DNA from: JAFALK01 sp042701975
GTDB lineage: Bacteria > Pseudomonadota > Gammaproteobacteria > Burkholderiales > Burkholderiaceae_C
DNA: 64,000 nucleotides
Reading direction: 5' to 3'
Assembly (NCBI GenBank): GCA_042701975.1
Contig: CP170561.1
Coordinates: 2,356,001-2,420,000 of the forward strand
Both the position numbers and the translations under genes were made by a program. The notes beneath the pieces were generated by a model. It saw nothing but the letters and a program-made list of their open reading frames with translations. It did not search any database and was not told where the DNA came from. Numbering within the stretch: the stretch's first letter is position 1; each line of letters begins with the position of its first letter. This document shows, piece after piece, positions 49,750-57,422 of the stretch.

Positions 49750-51186
49750 GTGCTTGCGCCCCAGAAACTGCCGCCGCCTCAGCAGAGCGCCGGCGATCGC
49801 GTTGCCTTGCCCCAGAAGATCGGCTTCGGCCTGGGCTCCTTTCACGACATGTGGGGGCACTGGCTCTACCAGTCACTGATCTTCCACGTCTACAACGTCT
49901 TTCTCGGCGTAGCGCCGGGCCTGATCTCGACGGTGCTGGGCATCAAGATCTGCGTGGATGCCGTAGCTGACACGCTCTTCGGCTATTTCTCGGACAACAC
50001 GCGAACGCGCTGGGGGCGCCGCCGGCCCTTCATGCTGGTGGGCGGCATCCTTGCGGGCATCGGCCTGCCCCTGCTGTTCGCCGTGGGCCGTGGCTGGAGC
50101 GAGCAGGAATACTTCGTCTACATGCTCGTCTCGGCCTGCCTCTACGTGCCGGTGATGAGCTGCTTCTACATGCCGTGGAACAGCCTGGCCTCCGAGATGA
50201 CGCCCGACTACCACGAGCGCACTCGCGTCATGTCGGTCAAGAACGCGATCCAGAAGCTGCCCGAGCTGGCGATGTTCGCGGCCGCGCAGTTCACCACGCT
50301 GGTGATCTTCAACGACTCGACCGGCAAGCCCGACATCCTCAAGGGCGCGCAGGTCTACACCACCATCCTCGGATGCATCCTGGTGGTGGTCTCGATCTTC
50401 ATCTTCGTGCTCACGCGAGAGCGCTACTACGAGGCCGTGGTCAGCAAGAGCTTTCAGCGCGTGCAGTTCCGCGACACGCTCTACCGCGCACTGCGCAACA
50501 AGCCCTTCCGCCAGATGCTGGGCGCGATGATGGCCTTCAACCTCGGTACGGCGATGGTGAACCTGCTCGGCTACTACACGACCCTTTATTACGTCTGCCA
50601 TGGCGACATCGCCCTGGGCACGAAGTGGAACTCGCTGATGGGTGTGGCCGGCATGCTCTTCGGCCTGGCCGGCATTCCGTTTGCGGGCTGGCTCGCGCGG
50701 CGCCTGGGCAAGCGCGATGCGCTGCGGATCATCCTGGTGCTGGCCATCGGCGCGTTCATCGGCGACTGGTTCTTCTACAACCCGGACATGCCCTGGCTGC
50801 AGCCTTTCGCGAGCGGCTGCCTCGCCTTCTCGTCGGCCGGCTTCTGGACGCTTTACGGGTCGGCCATGGCCGACGTGCTGGACCACGACGAATTGCAAAG
50901 CGGCCAGCGTCGCGAAGGTGCCTTTGCGGCCTGCGGCTCGTGGATCTCCAAGGCGGGCCTGGGGCTGGGCAGCCTCGCCTCAGGCTGGATCCTGCAGTTC
51001 ACCGGCTTTGACGCCAAGCTGCCTGTGCAGGGCGAGCAAGCCATCCTCATGATCCGCGTGCTGCTCTCGGGCCTGCCGATCATCGGCCTCGTCATCGCCA
51101 TCGTTGTCGTCTCGCGCTACTTCCTGACCGAGCAGCGCATGCACGAGATCCGCGAACAACTCGAAGCCCGTCGTGGCACCGTTTGA
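49750..51186 (+). CDS. GPH/MFS-type sugar:cation symporter
   Basis: A 478-residue membrane transporter with about twelve helices. GPH-family hallmarks are FGLGSFHDMWGHWLYQSL near residue 20, DTLFGYFSDNTRTRWGRRRPFML (split between 64 and 86) and WNSLASEMTPDYHERTRV. It would import the di- or oligosaccharide delivered by the TonB receptor across the inner membrane. GTG at 49750 was chosen: AAAGGAGA lies just upstream and the operator-like site precedes it, whereas the frame open to 49648 would include the operator. It follows the LacI gene and is followed 10 bp later by the alpha-galactosidase gene. Confidence 0.88.
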   Translation: MLAPQKLPPPQQSAGDRVALPQKIGFGLGSFHDMWGHWLYQSLIFHVYNVFLGVAPGLISTVLGIKICVDAVADTLFGYFSDNTRTRWGRRRPFMLVGGILAGIGLPLLFAVGRGWSEQEYFVYMLVSACLYVPVMSCFYMPWNSLASEMTPDYHERTRVMSVKNAIQKLPELAMFAAAQFTTLVIFNDSTGKPDILKGAQVYTTILGCILVVVSIFIFVLTRERYYEAVVSKSFQRVQFRDTLYRALRNKPFRQMLGAMMAFNLGTAMVNLLGYYTTLYYVCHGDIALGTKWNSLMGVAGMLFGLAGIPFAGWLARRLGKRDALRIILVLAIGAFIGDWFFYNPDMPWLQPFASGCLAFSSAGFWTLYGSAMADVLDHDELQSGQRREGAFAACGSWISKAGLGLGSLASGWILQFTGFDAKLPVQGEQAILMIRVLLSGLPIIGLVIAIVVVSRYFLTEQRMHEIREQLEARRGTV

Positions 51187-51196
51187 GGAGAGAGAT

Positions 51197-52387
51197 ATGC
51201 AGAAGTTTCTCGTTTCGCTCGTTCTGCTCTTGTCAGCGGTTTCCAGTTTTGCGCACGAGACCTTGCGCCTCGACGCCCCCAAGCCCAATCTCGCGCCCAC
51301 GCCGCCAATGGGCTGGAACTCCTGGAACAAGTTCGCTTGCAATGTCAGCGAAGGCCTGATCCGTGAACAGGCGAAAGCCATGGCCGATTCCGGCATGAAG
51401 GCCGCCGGCTACCGCTACATCGTCATCGACGACTGCTGGCAGAAGAGCCGCGATGCCGACGGCAACATCCAGCCCGACGCGGAGCGCTTCCCCAGTGGCA
51501 TGAAGGCGCTGGCGGACTACGTGCACGCGCTGGGCCTGAAGTTCGGCCTCTATTCCGACGCCGGCGTGCTCACCTGTGGCGGCCGACCCGGCAGCGCAGG
51601 TTATGAATTCCAGGATGCGCGCCAGTACGCGAAGTGGGGCGTGGACTATTTGAAATACGACTGGTGCGCCACCGGCCCGCGCAACGCCGAGGCGGCGTAC
51701 ACGATCATGGCGAAAGCGCTTCGCCAGTCGGGTCGCGACATCCTGCTCTCCATCTGCGAATGGGGCACCAGCAAACCCGGCAAGTGGGCGCATCCGGTGG
51801 GCCACATGTGGCGCACCACAGGCGACATCCGCGATGCCTGGTCCGGCCCCAAGGACTGGTCGCACGGCATGGTGGACATCCTCGACATGCAGGCCGATCT
51901 GTGGACCGACTCGGCGCCCAACGGCTGGAACGATCCGGACATGCTGGAGGTCGGCAATGGCGGCATGAGCAACACGGAGTACGAGGCCCACTTCTCGCTC
52001 TGGGCCATGCTCGCCGCCCCGCTGGTGGCCGGCAACGACATGGCCAAGATGGATGCGGCGACGAAGCGCATCCTCACCAACACCGCTGTGATCGCGATCG
52101 ACCAGGACCCGCTGGGCCGGCAGGCGCGGCGCGTCTCGAAGGAGGGCGCGCTGGAAGTGTGGGTGCGGCCGCTGGCGGGTGGGGATCGGGCGGTGGTGCT
52201 GTTCAACCGATCTGAGAAGCCGGCGGAGATCGGCGTGGATTGGGCGCAGCTGGAGTGGCCTGCCGGCTTGAAGGCTGATGTGAGCGAGCTGTGGAGCGGC
52301 AAGAAGACGAAGGGCGCCAGCGGGCGCTTTGGCGGCAGCGTGGCGCCGCACGGCGTGCAAATGCTGAGACTCACGCCGACGCCCTGA
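51197..52387 (+). CDS. GH27 alpha-galactosidase
   Basis: A 396-residue exported enzyme with a signal peptide (1-20, cut after FAH or near it). GH27 markers are PPMGWNSWNKFACNV, IVIDDCWQ, the nucleophile Asp155 in DYLKYDWC and the acid/base Asp246 in GWNDPDMLEVG. The C-terminal beta domain starts near 300. It removes alpha-1,6-galactose from galacto(gluco)mannan and galacto-manno-oligosaccharides, completing the set of mannan activities. ATG at 51197 has GAGGAGAGA upstream. It begins 10 bp after the symporter and is probably in the same transcript. 133 bp without a clear terminator follow. Confidence 0.93.
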   Translation: MQKFLVSLVLLLSAVSSFAHETLRLDAPKPNLAPTPPMGWNSWNKFACNVSEGLIREQAKAMADSGMKAAGYRYIVIDDCWQKSRDADGNIQPDAERFPSGMKALADYVHALGLKFGLYSDAGVLTCGGRPGSAGYEFQDARQYAKWGVDYLKYDWCATGPRNAEAAYTIMAKALRQSGRDILLSICEWGTSKPGKWAHPVGHMWRTTGDIRDAWSGPKDWSHGMVDILDMQADLWTDSAPNGWNDPDMLEVGNGGMSNTEYEAHFSLWAMLAAPLVAGNDMAKMDAATKRILTNTAVIAIDQDPLGRQARRVSKEGALEVWVRPLAGGDRAVVLFNRSEKPAEIGVDWAQLEWPAGLKADVSELWSGKKTKGASGRFGGSVAPHGVQMLRLTPTP

Positions 52388-52520
52388 TCGGCAGCTGCTA
52401 ACGGTCATTTCAGGCTGACATGGGTGTGTAGGTACGTAGGAACATTGCTGTCAGACCGGATGGACAGTAAGCACCGTTGCGGCAGAGTGGGCACCGTCCT
52501 GTACAGCCTCCAAGAACGCC

Positions 52521-53549
52521 GTGTCCGAGCCCCATCAAGTCGATCGCCGACAGTTGCTGCGCTGCGGCATGGCCTCTGCGCTGCCGCTGCTGGGCCTGCC
52601 GCCTGTGCAGGCGTCGGCCTCCAATGCCCTGGTCGTCGGCGGCCTGCCGGTCACTTGCAACCTGACGCTGCCCGTGGCCTGCGTGGCACGGGCCCGCAAC
52701 AACAGCGCCGGCACAGGCGCCAAGTTTGAGTTCGAGTACAGCAAGTACAACGGCTGGCCGGAGATCAAGGAAGCCTTGATGTCCAACCGCATCCAGGCCG
52801 CCTACATGCTGGCGCCGCTGGTGATGGACCTGGCGGACAAGCGCATCCCGGTCAAGATCGTCTCGCTGGGCCATCGCTCGGGTGCGGTGATCATGGTGCG
52901 CACCGATTCGCCCTACAAGAAGTTCAAGGACCTGACGGGCAAGCGCATCGCCATCCCGAGCCGCTTTGCCGTGGACTTCCTTTTCCTGCGCAAGATGCTG
53001 GCGCAGGAGGGCATGACGCCCAAGGACATCCAGATCGTGGAGATGCCGCCGCCCGACATGCCGGCCGCGCTCTACGCCAAGGCCGTGGACGCCTACTGCA
53101 CGGGCGAGCCTTTCGGCGCCTCCGCTCAACGTGCCGGTTATGCCAAGCCGCTGCGCATGACGCGCGATGAGTGGCGCAACTACATCTGCTGCGTGCTGAC
53201 GGTGCGCGAGGAGCTCATCAAGGACAACCGCCCGATGGTGCAGGACCTGGTCAATCACGTGCAGGGCGCCGGCAACTGGCTGGACCTGCAGGCCGGCAAC
53301 CGCGAGAAGGCCATCCAGATCGCGGCCGGGCGCAAGTACTTCAACCAGGACCCGAACATCCTTCGCTTCGTGATGGAGAACCCGACCGACCGCGTCACCT
53401 ACGGCGACCTGCGCATGATTCGCTCCGAGTTCGAGGAGCTGATGCAGCTCTCCATCGAGGCCGGCACGATCAAGGCGCCCGTGGCCTACGAGAAGTACAT
53501 GGACGAGAGCTTCGTCAAGGCGGCCAAGGCGGCCCCGATCACGCTGTGA
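52521..53549 (+). CDS. NrtA/SsuA-type ABC substrate-binding protein, Tat-exported
   Basis: A 342-residue periplasmic binding protein. The N-terminus has a Tat-like motif (VDRRQLLRCGMASALPLLGL). The mature part shows the nitrate/sulfonate/taurine binding-protein pattern: YNGWPEIKEALMSNRIQAAYM, LADKRIPVKIVSLGHRSGA, FKDLTGKRIAIPSR and KAVDAYCTGEPFG. It is richer in cysteine than usual (TCNLTLPVACV, YICCVL). It starts an operon with a SCO protein, a cupredoxin-like protein and an ABC permease/ATPase. The ligand could be a metal chelate rather than a nitrogen or sulfur compound (inference). GTG at 52521. Confidence 0.88.
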   Translation: MSEPHQVDRRQLLRCGMASALPLLGLPPVQASASNALVVGGLPVTCNLTLPVACVARARNNSAGTGAKFEFEYSKYNGWPEIKEALMSNRIQAAYMLAPLVMDLADKRIPVKIVSLGHRSGAVIMVRTDSPYKKFKDLTGKRIAIPSRFAVDFLFLRKMLAQEGMTPKDIQIVEMPPPDMPAALYAKAVDAYCTGEPFGASAQRAGYAKPLRMTRDEWRNYICCVLTVREELIKDNRPMVQDLVNHVQGAGNWLDLQAGNREKAIQIAAGRKYFNQDPNILRFVMENPTDRVTYGDLRMIRSEFEELMQLSIEAGTIKAPVAYEKYMDESFVKAAKAAPITL

Positions 53550-54166
53550 AGGTGATGAAGTTGCTGCGTCGTTGTTTCGCGTGGGTCGCATCGCTGATGC
53601 TGGCTGTGCCGCTGCTGGCCAGCGCCGCGCCCGCCTTGAAGGCTGGCGTGTTCGAGCCGCCCTACGCCGCACCGGAATTCCCGGGCGGGCTGTCGAGCAC
53701 GGCTGCCTCGGCCAAGGGCGATCTCAAGCTCCAGACCTTCCGCGGCAAGCTGGTGCTGCTGGTCTTCGGCTTCACGCACTGCCCTGAGATCTGCCCGACC
53801 ACGCTGGCCACGCTGGCCCAGGCGCGCCAGCAGCTGGGTGCAGAGGCCAAGGACGTGCAGGTGGTGTACGTGAGCGTGGACCCCGAGCGCGACGATGCCG
53901 ACCGCGTTCGCAAATACCTCGGCGCCTTCGATGCCAGCTTCGTCGGCGGCACCGGCAAGCCGCAGGCGCTGGAATCGCTGCGCAAGAACTACGGCGTGAT
54001 CGCCAAGAAGATCGAGGCCAAGGCCGGCACCGAGAACTACGGCATGAGCCACTCCACCTCGGTCTTCCTGATCGACCGCGAAGGCCGGCTGCGCGCGCTG
54101 ATGCCCTACGGCCATCCGCCGGCAGATTTCGTCCACGACCTGCGTCTGCTGCTGGCCACCAAGTGA
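53546..54166 (+). CDS. SCO-family copper-binding thioredoxin-like protein
   Basis: A 206-residue protein of the SCO1/SenC family. A hydrophobic leader (residues about 8-25, cut after ASA) is followed by KLVLLVFGFTHCPEICPT, whose CPEIC is the Cys-x3-Cys copper site, and YGMSHSTSVFLID, which gives the third ligand His. Family members deliver copper to cytochrome oxidases or reduce disulfides in the periplasm. GTG 53546 overlaps the binding-protein stop (GTGA); ATG at 53555 is an alternative. The pairing with an ABC transporter is unusual and suggests copper handling linked to import. Confidence 0.9.
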   Translation: MKVMKLLRRCFAWVASLMLAVPLLASAAPALKAGVFEPPYAAPEFPGGLSSTAASAKGDLKLQTFRGKLVLLVFGFTHCPEICPTTLATLAQARQQLGAEAKDVQVVYVSVDPERDDADRVRKYLGAFDASFVGGTGKPQALESLRKNYGVIAKKIEAKAGTENYGMSHSTSVFLIDREGRLRALMPYGHPPADFVHDLRLLLATK

Positions 54167-54642
54167 AGCAAAGCCTGCGCCGCCCTGTGCGCCATCTCTT
54201 GCTCTGGCTGCTGCCGGCGGCCCTGGTCTGCGGAGCCGCATGGGCTGCGTTCGCGCCGCTGCATCTCGACTCGCGCGACGAGGTCTTCGAAATCCCCAAG
54301 GGCACCTGGGCGCAGCGCATGGCGGGCAACAAGGATCTTGAGATCCTGCCCGATCGCATCGACCTCACGCTCGGCCTCAACGACCAATTGCTGCTGCGCA
54401 ATCTCGACGAGGTGCCGCAGCAGTTCGGCCCCGTGCTGATCATGCCGGGGCAGAGCTTCCGGCTGCCCTTCGAGGTGGCCTCCACCTACAGCTTCGATTG
54501 CACCGCCCACGCCAGCGGCCAGATGAGTGTGGTGGTGGCCGAGCATCCCGACACCCCGTGGCAGCGACTGCAATGGCGCTGGCACCGATGGACGAAAGCA
54601 AGCGCGCCAGGCAAACCCAAGAAGACGCATCAGCACTCATGA
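54163..54642 (+). CDS. membrane-anchored cupredoxin-like protein
   Basis: A 159-residue protein with an N-terminal signal anchor (about 8-29) and a beta-barrel domain. DCTAHASGQMSV has the Cys-x2-His-x4-Met spacing of type-1 copper sites. The first His ligand of classical cupredoxins is not evident; LDEVPQQFGP has Gln where His is usual, so the metal site may be altered. The basic C-terminal tail is rich in Lys and His. It overlaps the SCO stop by 4 bp (GTGA) and the permease start by 4 bp, which makes a shared function with the ABC transporter likely. Confidence 0.78.
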   Translation: MKQSLRRPVRHLLLWLLPAALVCGAAWAAFAPLHLDSRDEVFEIPKGTWAQRMAGNKDLEILPDRIDLTLGLNDQLLLRNLDEVPQQFGPVLIMPGQSFRLPFEVASTYSFDCTAHASGQMSVVVAEHPDTPWQRLQWRWHRWTKASAPGKPKKTHQHS

Positions 54643-55439
54643 ACGACAACAACACAACGACAAGCTCAGGCGGGCAGATGCTGCGCGTGCTCGGCCGCCT
54701 GCTGCCGCCGCTGGCGGTGATCGCTGCGGTGCTCGCCGTCTGGTGGTGGTCCGTCGCCCGCAGCGACAGTCCGATCTTCCCGACGCCCTGGGGCGTGGTG
54801 ACGGGCGCGTGGGAGCTGGTCGAAGACGGCTCGCTGTGGGAGCACATCCGCGCCTCGCTCACCCGCGTGGGCATCGGCTTCGGCCTGGCCGTGCTGGTGG
54901 CCGTGCCGTTGGGACTGTGGATGGGCTGGATGGCCGGCGCCTACCGCACGCTCAACCCGATCTTCCAGATGCTGCGGCCGATCTCGCCGATCGCGTGGAT
55001 CCCGCTTGCCATCCTGTGGTTCGGCATGGACGACGTCTCGCCGATCTTCCTGATCTTCATCTCCTCGGTTTTTCCGATGATTGTGCAGACCACCAACGGC
55101 GTGCACACCATCGAGCGCCGCTACCTGCGCGCCGCGGCCAACTTCGGAGTGCCGCGCAGCGTGCTGTTCCGGCAGGTGGTGATCCCGGCCGTGCTGCCCG
55201 AGATCATCGTGGGCATGCGCATCGGCATCGGCGTGGCCTGGCTCGTGGTCGTGGCGGCCGAGATGATCGCGCTGCGCTCTGGCCTGGGCTACCTCATCAT
55301 GGATTCGCGCAATGCCGGTAACCGCTACGACCTTGTGATCGCCAGCATGGTGATCATCGGCGTGATCGGCCTGCTGCTCGACGGCAGCACGCGTTTGCTT
55401 GAAAAGCTCAAGACGGTGAAATGGCGTTATGTCCGATAA
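54639..55439 (+). CDS. ABC transporter permease (NitT/TauT type)
   Basis: A 266-residue membrane protein with about six helices, of the SsuC/TauC/NrtB family. The cytoplasmic coupling motif is YLRAAANFGVPRSVLF followed by VVIPAVLPEIIVGMRIGIG (EAA loop near residue 165-190). Upstream PISPIAWIPLAILWFGMDD is also typical. It forms the channel for the ligand captured by the Tat-exported binding protein. ATG 54639 overlaps the cupredoxin stop (ATGA), and its 3' end overlaps the ATPase gene by 11 bp. A longer frame reading from 54498 has no ribosome-binding site and overlaps the cupredoxin gene. Confidence 0.93.
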   Translation: MNDNNTTTSSGGQMLRVLGRLLPPLAVIAAVLAVWWWSVARSDSPIFPTPWGVVTGAWELVEDGSLWEHIRASLTRVGIGFGLAVLVAVPLGLWMGWMAGAYRTLNPIFQMLRPISPIAWIPLAILWFGMDDVSPIFLIFISSVFPMIVQTTNGVHTIERRYLRAAANFGVPRSVLFRQVVIPAVLPEIIVGMRIGIGVAWLVVVAAEMIALRSGLGYLIMDSRNAGNRYDLVIASMVIIGVIGLLLDGSTRLLEKLKTVKWRYVR

Positions 55440-56226
55440 GCACGAAGAACAACAACAGCAGGCGCAGCACGCGAAGATCAAGATCTCGATCGACGACATC
55501 CGCAAGAGCTTTGTCGACGCCAAGGGCGCTACGCTGCCGGTGGTGGGCGGCCTGAACCTGCAGGTGGGTGAGGGCGAATTCGTCGCCATCGTCGGCCCCT
55601 CGGGCTGCGGCAAGTCCACGCTGATGAACATGATCGCCGGCTTCGAGCGGCCTGACAGCGGCCGCGTGCGCATCGATGGCCGCGACGTCACCGGCCCCAG
55701 CCCCAAGGGCATCGTGATCTCGCAATACGGCTCGGTCTTCCCCTGGCTCACCGTGCAGCAGAACCTGATGTTCGGCCTGCGCGGCACGGACCACGCCGAG
55801 ACACACGCCGAGCGCATGGCCCTGGCCGATCACTACGCGGCCATGGTCGGCCTCAAGGGCTTCGAAGGGGCCTACCCGCACGAGCTCTCGGGGGGCATGC
55901 TCAAGCGCGTAGAGCTGGCACGCGCCTTCATCGTCAAGCCAGAGATCCTGTATCTCGACGAACCGTTCTCCGCGCTCGACGCGCTGATGAACATGAAGAT
56001 GCGCAACGAGCTGCTGCGCATCCTGGCCGAGGAACGCCACACGGTGCTGCTGATCACGCACGACGTGGAAGAGGCGATCTACATGGCCGACCGGATCATG
56101 GTGCTGTCGCCACGGCCGACGAAGATCCAGGCGAGCTTCACAGTCGACATGCCGCATCCGCGCAAGCTGGCGGATGTGAGGGCGCAGGAGCTGCGCGAGG
56201 CGATCCTGAAGGAGTTGGGACTTTAG
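55429..56226 (+). CDS. ABC transporter ATP-binding protein (NitT/TauT type)
   Basis: A 265-residue ATPase: Walker A GPSGCGKST near residue 55, Q-loop SQYGSVFPWLTV, signature LSGGMLKRVELARAF near 145, Walker B ILYLDEPFSALD, and the His switch in LLITHDVEEAIY. It powers the transporter. The signature reads LSGGM rather than LSGGQ, a small deviation. ATG at 55429 lies inside the permease gene (11 bp overlap). It closes the five-gene operon; the next gene, FecR-like, is 80 bp away with its own strong ribosome-binding site. Confidence 0.95.
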   Translation: MSDKHEEQQQQAQHAKIKISIDDIRKSFVDAKGATLPVVGGLNLQVGEGEFVAIVGPSGCGKSTLMNMIAGFERPDSGRVRIDGRDVTGPSPKGIVISQYGSVFPWLTVQQNLMFGLRGTDHAETHAERMALADHYAAMVGLKGFEGAYPHELSGGMLKRVELARAFIVKPEILYLDEPFSALDALMNMKMRNELLRILAEERHTVLLITHDVEEAIYMADRIMVLSPRPTKIQASFTVDMPHPRKLADVRAQELREAILKELGL

Positions 56227-56306
56227 CGGTCCACGGGAAACGACAGTTAGCACCTTCCCCCGAATTCGCGCAGAATCGGCTCCATCCAAAGGGGAGGAGG
56301 TCGCTC

Positions 56307-56771
56307 ATGAGAAGCACCCGACTGCGCAGGGCACTGACTCTGCTGGTAGGCATTGCCTGGGGATCGTTCGTCACGGGCGCCGCGGCGCAGGACGCGGCGG
56401 GCATGGTCAAGACGCTCAAGGGGCAGGCCCAGGTTGATCGTGCGGGCAAGACGATGCCCGTGCGGGTGGGCGATCCGGTGATGGAGGGCGATCAGTTCAG
56501 CACCGGCCCGGATTCGTCGATCGGCATCGCGCTGCGCGACGACACCTTGCTGGCGGCAGGCGCCAAATCCACGCTGATCATCAAGCGCTTCGCCTTCAAC
56601 CCGACGACGCACGCCGGGCGGCTGGATTCCACCGTCAAACGAGGCACGCTGGCGGTCATCTCCGGCAAGATCGCGCACGCCAATCCTGATGCCGTCCAGT
56701 TCAGCACGAACGCGATGACGCTGGGCGTGCGTGGGACGGAATTCATCATCGATGCGGGCGATCAGCCATGA
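56307..56771 (+). CDS. FecR-domain periplasmic protein
   Basis: A 154-residue exported protein with a signal peptide (1-24, cut near AAA). A FecR-like beta domain follows: VGDPVMEGDQFSTGPDSSIG, DDTLLAAGAKSTL, GTLAVISGKIAHAN and TLGVRGTEFII. In this gene order (FecR, OmpA, CHASE2-sensor) the domain is thought to form a periplasmic sensory or scaffold part; it is not an iron anti-sigma factor, since no sigma factor is nearby. ATG at 56307 has GGAGGAGG upstream. It overlaps the next gene by 4 bp (ATGA). Confidence 0.9.
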   Translation: MRSTRLRRALTLLVGIAWGSFVTGAAAQDAAGMVKTLKGQAQVDRAGKTMPVRVGDPVMEGDQFSTGPDSSIGIALRDDTLLAAGAKSTLIIKRFAFNPTTHAGRLDSTVKRGTLAVISGKIAHANPDAVQFSTNAMTLGVRGTEFIIDAGDQP

Positions 56772-57376
56772 CCGGCCGCTATCTCTACCCGTACCGCTTC
56801 CTGCTGCTGATCGCCGTCCTGCTGCTCGGCGCATGCGCAGCCGAGCAGCGCGTCATCCTGCTGCCCGCGCCTGACGGCAAGGTCGGCGCCGTGGAAGTCA
56901 GCAGCGCTGCCGGAAAGCAGCGCGTGGACACGGCCTACGGCGGTGCCAGCGTCTCTCAGCAAGGGCAGATCCACGCCACGGCCAGCGATGCCGCGAAGGT
57001 GGACCGCGAGTACGGCTCGCTGCTCGCCGCGCGGCCGCCGCGGCCGGTGAGCTTCGTCGTCTACTTCCAGAGCGGCTCGTCGACCGAGCTAACGCCCGAT
57101 TCGAGCGCCGTCGTGCAGAGCGTCCTTCAGGAGCTGGGGCGGCGCGCCGCGCCGGAGCTGATCGTGACCGGCCACACGGACGCTGTCGGCACGGACGAAT
57201 TCAACGACCGGCTGGCACTGGAGCGCGCCCAGACCGTGGTCGAGTTCCTGCGCCGCAACGGCATCGGCGCCAAGCAGATCGAGGCCGTTGGGCGCGGCAA
57301 GCGCGAGCCCGCGGTGCGCACGGCGGACCGGGTGGCCGAGCAGGCCAACCGCCGCGTCGAGATCACGATCCGATGA
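56768..57376 (+). CDS. OmpA-family lipoprotein
   Basis: A 202-residue lipoprotein. Lipobox LLGACAAE (Cys near residue 22) follows a hydrophobic leader. The C-terminal OmpA-like peptidoglycan-binding domain starts near 95: VVYFQSGSSTEL, VTGHTDAVGTDEFNDRLALER, QTVVEFLRRNGI and RVEITIR, with the conserved Asp and Arg that contact diaminopimelate. It would tether the outer membrane to the wall and could present a signal to the CHASE2 sensor encoded 46 bp downstream. ATG overlaps the FecR stop. Confidence 0.92.
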   Translation: MTGRYLYPYRFLLLIAVLLLGACAAEQRVILLPAPDGKVGAVEVSSAAGKQRVDTAYGGASVSQQGQIHATASDAAKVDREYGSLLAARPPRPVSFVVYFQSGSSTELTPDSSAVVQSVLQELGRRAAPELIVTGHTDAVGTDEFNDRLALERAQTVVEFLRRNGIGAKQIEAVGRGKREPAVRTADRVAEQANRRVEITIR

Positions 57377-57422
57377 GCGCGGCGGGGCATCCCGCCGGCG
57401 CCGGCCAGCGGGCCTGGGCTGC

